From assembly GCA_941918925.1 (NCBI GenBank), contig OW799233.1, positions 41,640,473 to 41,704,472 of the forward strand: a stretch of 64,000 bases of DNA, written 5' to 3'. The notes beneath the pieces are model-generated. The model was not told where the DNA came from. It saw only the letters and a program-made list of their open reading frames with translations, and did not search any database. This DNA comes from Phyto melanocephala (lineage: Eukaryota; Arthropoda; Insecta; Diptera; Rhinophoridae). Below, piece after piece: positions 57,794 through 64,000 of the stretch; positions within the stretch are counted from its first letter, which is position 1, and every line of letters starts with the position of its first letter. The position numbers and the translations under genes were made by a program.

Positions 57794-58563
57794 TTTTTAT
57801 ACCCTTCACACAGTAAAAGAGGGTATATATATGTAGGTTTGTCATTCCGCGTGAAATTTCTACAATTTTCATTTCCGACCCCATAAAGTATATATATTCC
57901 GAAAGTTTATGAAAAGGGGGGTCGATTCAGCTCTGTCAGTCTGACCGTCTGTGCGTGTGTATATTGAAATCAACTTTTTGACATCGCCTGTACCCGGGTG
58001 AGGTATTAAAATATCAGAAATATTCGGGAGTAGGTCCGTATTGAAAATCAGAAACATCAGTACATAAACAACTGAGATATGAGCAAAAACCCACGGCCAC
58101 CTCGTTTTTTTTAACACAAAAACAACATACAACAACAACATACATACAAACGTGTTATACTAGTTACAGAAAACGTGTCATCGAACCCCAGCTGAGCCCA
58201 AAATTTTTTATTTTTTGTTTTATATATTATTTATATTTTTATTATTATTTTTAATTTTTTTTTAATATTTTTTTAATTTTTTTTTAATTTTTTTAATATT
58301 TTTTTTATTTTTTTAATTTTTATTTTATATTTATTATTTATATTGTTCGTATTTTTTTTTAATTTTTTTTTATTTTTTTAACACACATACGTAAATTTAT
58401 AATTTTACAATGTGATGTTTTTTTACATATATGTATGTTTTTTATATGTATGTACGTATTTCATATGAGATGAATGGTGATACAAACTATTGTTATTGCA
58501 TGACTACACGTTGTGAAGGGTGTATAAGATTCGGCATGACCATATATAGCACTCTTACTTGTT
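57794..58563 (+). mobile_element. complete DINE-1-like element (HINE, core A1), somewhat diverged
   Basis: Head TTTTTATACCCTTCACACAG, then CCGACCCCATAAAGTATATA, a short GTCTGACCGTCTGTGCG run, CATCGAACCCCAGCTGAGCC, a T-rich core, TGCATGACTACACGTTGTG and the tail, in which the hairpin has decayed to GGCATGACCATATATAGC. Confidence 0.88.
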
Positions 58564-58979
58564 TTTTATTTTATACAATATTTATATTTTTTATTATTTT
58601 TTTATAATTTTTTTTATTTTTTTTTTAATTTTTTGTTTATTTTTTTCTTATTTTTTTTTAATTTTTTTTATTGTTATTTTATATTTATTATTTATATTTT
58701 TATTATTTTTTTTTTAATTTTTCTTTATATCTTTTTTTTTTTTTGTTTTATTTTGTTTTAATTTCTTTTATTTTAATTTTTTTTTTATTTTTTTTAACAC
58801 ACATACGTAAATGTATAATTTTACAATGTGATGTTTTTTTACATATATGTATGTTTTTTATATGTATGTACGTATTTCATATGAAATGAATTGTGATGCA
58901 AACTATTGTTATTGCGTGACTACACGTTGTGAAGGGTATATAAGATTCGGCATGGCCGAATATAGCACTCTTACTTGTT
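58564..58979 (+). mobile_element. DINE-1-like (HINE) 3' half, tandem to the copy before it
   Basis: A second T-rich core and tail (ACATACGTAAATGTATAATT, TGACTACACGTTGTGAAGGG, ATTCGGCATGGCCGAATATA, CTTACTTGTT) follows the first without a head. This looks like a tandem duplication of the 3' half, because both share the altered words CACACATACGTAAA and TTACAATGTGATG. Confidence 0.85.
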
Positions 58980-59989
58980 TTAAGTTTCAACCTTAAAAAT
59001 GAGTTCTGGACAAAAATAATTTATTTTTCATAATTTTATTTTTCAATATACTTTTTCAACTGACAGAAATCTCAAAGTCTTTTTGAAAAGCTTAATATCA
59101 ATTAAAAAAATTATTTAAATTAATTTAAAATGTATTTCAAATTTAAGAATAAATAAATTCGGCAATTAATTTAAAAAAAAAAAATACTTATTTTGTGACA
59201 ACGAATGTTTTTTTATTGGTTTACCACATACCCTACTCTGATCCTATACAGATATCGCAGCCAATTACACAGAATTTAAAGCCTATATCAATTATAGTTC
59301 TGCCAAAAATGCTATTATATATATTTAATATGTTTGGGAGGTGATACTCCCTAATTTAGTCCTATCCAATTATTTTTGGAATGAATTAAACAGTTTTTTA
59401 ATAAATTTTTAATACCAGGTTTAAAAAGTCTTAGATTTTTGGTTCCTTAAATATGTCATACAACTAGTTTTTTGTATGGGGGATACCACTTCCCCTGCTA
59501 CGAACGTATCTGTCTTCGTCTGGCTGAAAACAAATAAAATCAAAATAAATCACACAAAAATTTAAGATTATAGGTGTAAAAGCTTTCTAGATGTCTCATA
59601 AAATGTATTTTTTAATATTTAAGCTGCCACGCCTACTTTTATTTTGCAGCTCATTTTAAGCTCAACTATGCAAGTTATAACTGTAAAGTCCCACTCGAAT
59701 TTTTAAGACTTTAAGTATTACCGACTCTGGATATGTGGAAAAAACTGTTATTTTCGTATGGAAGGTGCCACGCCCATATAAAATTTAAAAAAACTTATCC
59801 GTAAATACTATTCTTGAGCAACATAGATTATTAAAAAAAAATGACAAATCTGTCCAGCTGTTTAACGGTTTAAATAAAATTAAAAAGTGGTTATGGCCAA
59901 TATTTCTTTCCGTAAAACCCTAAGTGGAGTGACAAACAGAAAAAGAATCGCGAAATTTGTGTATCCGTTTAAGGAAAGCGGCTGATTAG
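58980..59989. other. unannotated DNA, repeat-like in parts
   Basis: The phrases CTGCCACGCCTACTTT (59624) and GGTGCCACGCCCATATAAAA (59764) are common in fly transposon bodies, but no ends were found. Confidence 0.35.
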
Positions 59990-60870
59990 ACCCCCTTGGA
60001 GATCCAAATATATGACTCTATAGTGTGGCTGACATTCTTACAGGCAAAGGGTTACAAAACCCAAAACAGTTCTGCATTAGTGTCTGCATTGCAATGGGAA
60101 CCACTATAGCTATTTAGAATAAACTACCAGTGTTTCAGATCGATCTACAGGTGAAGTATAAGTCAGCCTTAGCTGTCTCACCATAATACCAAACAAGCGA
60201 GATTTAAATGAAAAAAATAGAATAAGAAAAACTTAAGGTACAAATGCTTATACAAACGAATCGAATATTGCTGACCGAACTGGAAAAGGTTTCTATGATA
60301 TAGGACGAAACCGAGGTGAATAATTTAAGTCCCAATACTAAAATTGTGGAACTTACAGAGGGACTAAATGGCCGAGGGAAATTTATAATGAAGCTTCGTT
60401 TCGTATTTTCACATTCAATTATCCTTATCCCTGATGACCAAAGTTGGAATCTTGAAAGATAAACTCGTTAATAACTGTGAAAATTCAGAGATAATATGAA
60501 TACCTGGCCACCATCAAAAACAAGAAACACTCAAATTATTCAAAGCAGCATAGTTTAATAAAATACCATCACTTTTAGAAATTCTAACACTATCAGAGTT
60601 TCAAAATAATGACTTTTCAAACATTAGCAATGGAAGAACAGGTAAGGAATTAGCAAAATTACGATGCCATTAAAGTGACGGGGAAAACTAAAGCTCAGAA
60701 GAGGTCTTAAGACTAACACTTAATAGATTTTCTAATCTCATAACAGGACATACAGAGTTAAAAACTCATCTATCTTGAATCTAGCACTATCAGAAGAGGA
60801 ATGGGGTTGCCACAACTTCATTGAATATGACTGTAGCTTTAATTAGATTAATTCGACAATTTTCCCGATG
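59990..60870 (+). pseudogene. possible non-LTR retrotransposon coding relic
   Basis: A less AT-rich stretch with broken plus-strand frames. One frame near 60480-60570 reads CENSEII*IPGHHQKQETLK then LFKAA, resembling the W-IPGHxGIxGNExAD..AK motif of the RNase H domain in Jockey/R1-type elements. Another at 60265-60290 reads DRTGKG, as in TDGSKTGKG, but the spacing between the two is short. Too decayed for a firm call. Confidence 0.35.
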
Positions 60871-60901
60871 TTGATCAGAGACATGTTATTTTGACACTCT
60901 C

Positions 60902-60902
<1 letters not shown>

Positions 60903-60932
<30 letters not shown>
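60903..60932. repeat. (CT)n microsatellite
   Basis: A run of about 28 bases of CT/TC. Confidence 0.9.
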
Positions 60933-63184
60933 GAAAATATCACTGTTTGTTTGATTCACAGTGGCTACCCATTCTATAAAAATTGGTTATACACTTTCCT
61001 CCAGCTCTTTTGATATTTTCCCAAAAAGGGTTTTATATTATTTTATGCATGAAACCAAAAATCAAAATAATAAAACCAAATCAAATAATTCCTTTGATTC
61101 ATTTATTAATCGATTTAAAATATTTCTTAAAGTTTTTTATCACGTGGCATCATCACGCCTCTCAATTGAAGTCAATGCAATAACCTAGTTTTAAAGAAAC
61201 TTTTCAAATGAAAATAAATTCACATTACAAAAAAACTTTATTTTCTTGAGTGTCCTTTTTTGTTTATATACTTTCTGTTGTTTGTAATGCGAAAGAAACC
61301 TCGCATTTATAAGCGCTTATGCTCTTAAGAAAACTGACACACACACACACAGCCTTACAACATGTCACACACCTCTTTCGCAAGCATTGCTTGTAACCCT
61401 GGAAAGTTTATTTTTAACTACGAATAAATTAATAAAACAAAATCTATTTATAGAAACTTGTGTTCTTACTGGAATTCAAATAGTTTTAGACACATCAACA
61501 ATATTTTGAAAATTTAAATTTAAAATTCAACTCAAAGCCCAACACTGGCACACATACCAGCAAAAACGTTATAAGATTTCTAATGCACAGTGGGAGAAAA
61601 GGAAAATACTTTAAGTAAATATGTATGTAAATATATTAAAAATGACAATGCCAAACCTCAAATTTATAACAATTTTCAAGATATTCCAATTATTTTTTAT
61701 TGTTATATTAGATTATTATTTTAGATTATTCATTTATTCGAAAAGCTCTTCAACCGTTTTAATAATTTTTCAAATGAAGCCCATAGTGCTTGTGTGTAAC
61801 GTGTTGCAGTGCAAGTAAAGTTTAAAAGTAGGTTACAAACTTTATGCAAGACATGCCAACTGCATACAAAAACCACAACACAAACACAATTATATTTACA
61901 TTTGCAAACACACAACACACATACATAACCATGTAAATAAACAGACGTTATAATTTACAGACGCTGATAAACATGCACATACACACAAGACCGCTCATTT
62001 CCACTTCAGTAGAAAATACATGTTTCCTTATGTTGGCCTTTGTTTCCGTTTTCTATTTTTGATTAAAAACTTCTTTCTTTATTTCCTTTCTTGCATCACT
62101 TTTTTTTACTTCGCATTAAGGTTTTTACTGACGTCTCATTTACGTCGTTAATGTCCTTTCAAACGCTTCTTCTGTCTGTGTGTATTGTTGTTGCCACTGT
62201 AAGAGAGAGGGCAAGTATTTGTTGTTTTGTAAGTATTTAGCACAACTTAGGTCAATGATGTTTTTCTAGTTTAAGGTTAGTGAACTTATACCGACATGCA
62301 ACATGCTGAACTTTTGTATGCATTACCTGCTGCCTATTGATTCCTAATACAAATTCCACTCTATTACTGCATATTTTAAGTTTAATTTTTTCTCTTTTAT
62401 TTTATTTTAGTAAACTATTTTAATTTCTTTGCATACAATTATACCACATCCCATTAAATTATTTGTAAACAACTATTTGCGTATTTTATAGCATTCACTT
62501 TGATGAAAATCCTTCAGAAAATGCTGTATTGCGACACGCATAAAATTTTAAATAGAATTGTTGTGCTGTTAAAAAGCAGGTCAAAACTAATTGAAAATAC
62601 TTATGTATGTCATTCAAAGAAATTCCAATATTGTTATAGATTTAGTTTGATTTATATTTTATGTCTTTTTTTGTCACAGTCAAAACCCACACGTGAGAAT
62701 AAGAGTATTTATTGTTCGAGAACAAACTAGTGTTTAATGTAGATTATAGCCATTATCGTAAATCGAGTTACTGATTTTTGATTCTAGAACATACTAATAT
62801 TATCATTATAGAAGTTTGTCGATTAGAGTAAATCACAACCACTATGGCAGTGCTAATGTAGATAGTTTAACAAGCTTAGTTGGTAAAGAAGTAGTACAAC
62901 AGAGTGTGTTGTGTGTATATTAAATTGTGTTTAATAACAAATTCCAAACCCATAAATAGAATTAAAAATAAATAACCGCATAAGTTGTGGTAGAATCAAT
63001 ACTGCTTAGACTTTTATACCCTTTTTGTATTTTTTAATTTATTTTTTTCTTTTTGCAATAAAACGCACCTCGATTTTTTGAAATGAAATAAAATAATAAT
63101 ACAAGAGGTAAAAACGTAGCAATATTTTTTGAAATTTTTTTTCAGCCTACTTGAAAAACGTCAATGTTTAGTTTTCTAAATTCT
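60933..63184. other. unannotated DNA
   Basis: Mostly unique AT-rich sequence with a short AC run near 61338-61350. Open stretches at 60961-61188, 61621-61818 and 62500-62730 have no splice support or recognisable motif. Confidence 0.5.
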
Positions 63185-64000
63185 TTAAGCCTAAACCCTC
63201 CTGTTTAGATATTTCAGATAAGCGCTCCGCTGTTCGATTTTTCGAACAGTAAAAATCATATTTTTTCAAAAAAATATTTATGTATGAAAAAGTTCAAATC
63301 ACATGTAAATCTTGATATTAGTGTTAAGTCTCATATCTTAGCACATAAAAAAAATTTCTCCTTATGACCAACCCCTCCCTCCCCGATGCTAGGGTAAATT
63401 TCCGACCCCCATATTTTTAGCCACTTTTTTAATTAATTTTTAAAAATATTAAAAAAAAATAAAATGAAAAAATAATGATAAGAAATTATTGCCATTATAT
63501 GTGAGTATTTTATAAACTATAAAGCAAACGTGTTGTACTCATATGTTTGACTCCATTTATGTGTAAACTTGACTGTTCGAAATTTCGAACGCTGGCGCTT
63601 ATCCTATAGCTACTGACTGACGATGTTACTTGACTGACATTTCTTATTATTTATGTATTCATGTGTTTTATACTAAATAATAGTGATTTTTTCGTGTGTT
63701 GTGGGTTTTATGTAGTGTTTTTTTGTGCCTTGCATTTGTAATTATGAGTACACGTAAAAATAATAGCCAATTGGTTTGATGATGACAGGGACATTAGTTT
63801 TGTGAATATATTTCCTCCTGATCTCCGAGTCGACGAATGTTTAGATGAAGAAATAATTAATGACGATGAAATAGCCTTGAATATTAAACCGAATCCTTTG
63901 AACGAGGTTGCTGGTTTTGTTGAAATTGAAACTGATAGAGATTAAATAAAAGACAGTGGCTATCCTTAATTTGGGGAAGATGCGGGACCTTCAACATCGA
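63185..64000 (+). mobile_element. 5' end of a piggyBac-like element (cut by window edge)
   Basis: A TTAA at 63185-63188 is followed by CCTAAACCCTCC. It may be the target site, but that is not certain. A pair of inverted, internally palindromic repeats lies at 63217-63250 and 63572-63603 (GATAAGCGC...TTCGAACAGT). A coding start at 63744 leads into a piggyBac-type acidic N-terminus (next entry). The transposase core and right end would lie beyond the window. Confidence 0.5.
63744..64000 (+). pseudogene. piggyBac-like transposase N-terminus, frame-broken, partial
   Basis: ATG at 63744 gives MSTRKNNSQLV and then stops. One base later the frame continues DDDRDISFVNIFPPDLRVDE, DEEIINDDEIALNIKPNPLN and EVAGFVEIETDRD, with another stop and GEDAGPSTS at the edge. 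The acidic leader with an IxxPPD...DEE...DD pattern is typical of piggyBac-derived proteins before the DDE domain, which is not in view. One frameshift and two stops make this copy inactive as written. Confidence 0.55.

Noticed and set aside
60961..61188. 75-codon plus-strand frame overlapping a second 66-codon frame
   Set aside because: No splice sites, no domain, and two overlapping frames of similar quality; most likely chance.
1..64000. CRISPR arrays, rRNA genes, bacterial-type operons, viral genomes or antiviral islands
   Set aside because: Regular spacer-repeat structure, conserved rRNA words and compact coding are all absent. The repeats are eukaryotic transposons, satellites and microsatellites.

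Overview
The window looks like nuclear DNA of a higher fly, probably a calyptrate such as a blow fly or house fly relative (inference). It is very AT-rich, has fly-type splice signals, carries remains of mariner transposases, and holds many copies of a short element built like the Drosophila DINE-1/INE-1 (Helentron-associated) family. There are no bacterial operons, CRISPR arrays or rRNA genes. Almost all of the 64 kb is intron or intergenic DNA filled with layers of transposable elements. Most open reading frames of 60-100 codons here are chance frames or lie inside repeats.

Host genes are scarce. The best one is a coding exon on the minus strand at 17945-18372, ending in a clean splice donor; I do not recognise the protein. 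Weaker candidates are a small spliced structure at 10346-10985 (+), a CA-rich segment at 32386-32622 (-), a possible 23-base microexon at 49921-49943 (-), and a frame-broken coding remnant at 25780-26275 (+).

The repeats fall into classes. (1) DINE-1-like elements (called HINE here; head TTTTTATACCC, tail CTTACTTGTT): full or partial copies at 0.5, 4.7, 11.4-13.1, 24.2, 34.0, 38.1, 40.3, 41.2, 43.3, 46.5, 48.2, 55.8, 57.8 and 58.6 kb, plus a second core type at 13.1, 45.4 and 47.3 kb. (2) Helitrons with TC...CTAG-type ends between A and T: one family whose middle is a 117/235-bp satellite (3.1-5.0, 13.9-14.9 and 52.2-55.4 kb), one with a (TG)n head and a ~120-bp internal repeat (30.5 and 41.4 kb), one short element (45.8 kb) and a decayed, possibly autonomous copy (7.3-8.9 kb). 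(3) Mariner relics of a DUF4817-type lineage (0.2, 1.0, 9.7, 22.5, 28.9, 43.1, 50.7 kb) and one SETMAR/Mos-like relic (51.2 kb). (4) Small inverted-repeat elements at 8.5, 16.6, 16.75, 17.6, 27.9, 28.7 and 39.8 kb, a foldback-like element at 20.2-22.0 kb and a ~1-kb element at 26.4-27.4 kb. (5) A piggyBac-like 5' end cut by the right edge of the window.

The most informative places are nested insertions that give relative ages: a HINE splitting a mariner transposase (43.1-44.2 kb), a Helitron inside a HINE (41.2-42.9 kb), a HINE inside a Helitron (3.1-5.0 kb), and a 350-bp insert with a 13-bp target duplication inside another mariner (23.2-23.5 kb). I found no undescribed enzymatic system. The novel material is mobile-element biology: satellite growth inside Helitrons, new MITE families and repeat-borne motif clusters. 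All identities come from reading the sequence, with no database search.
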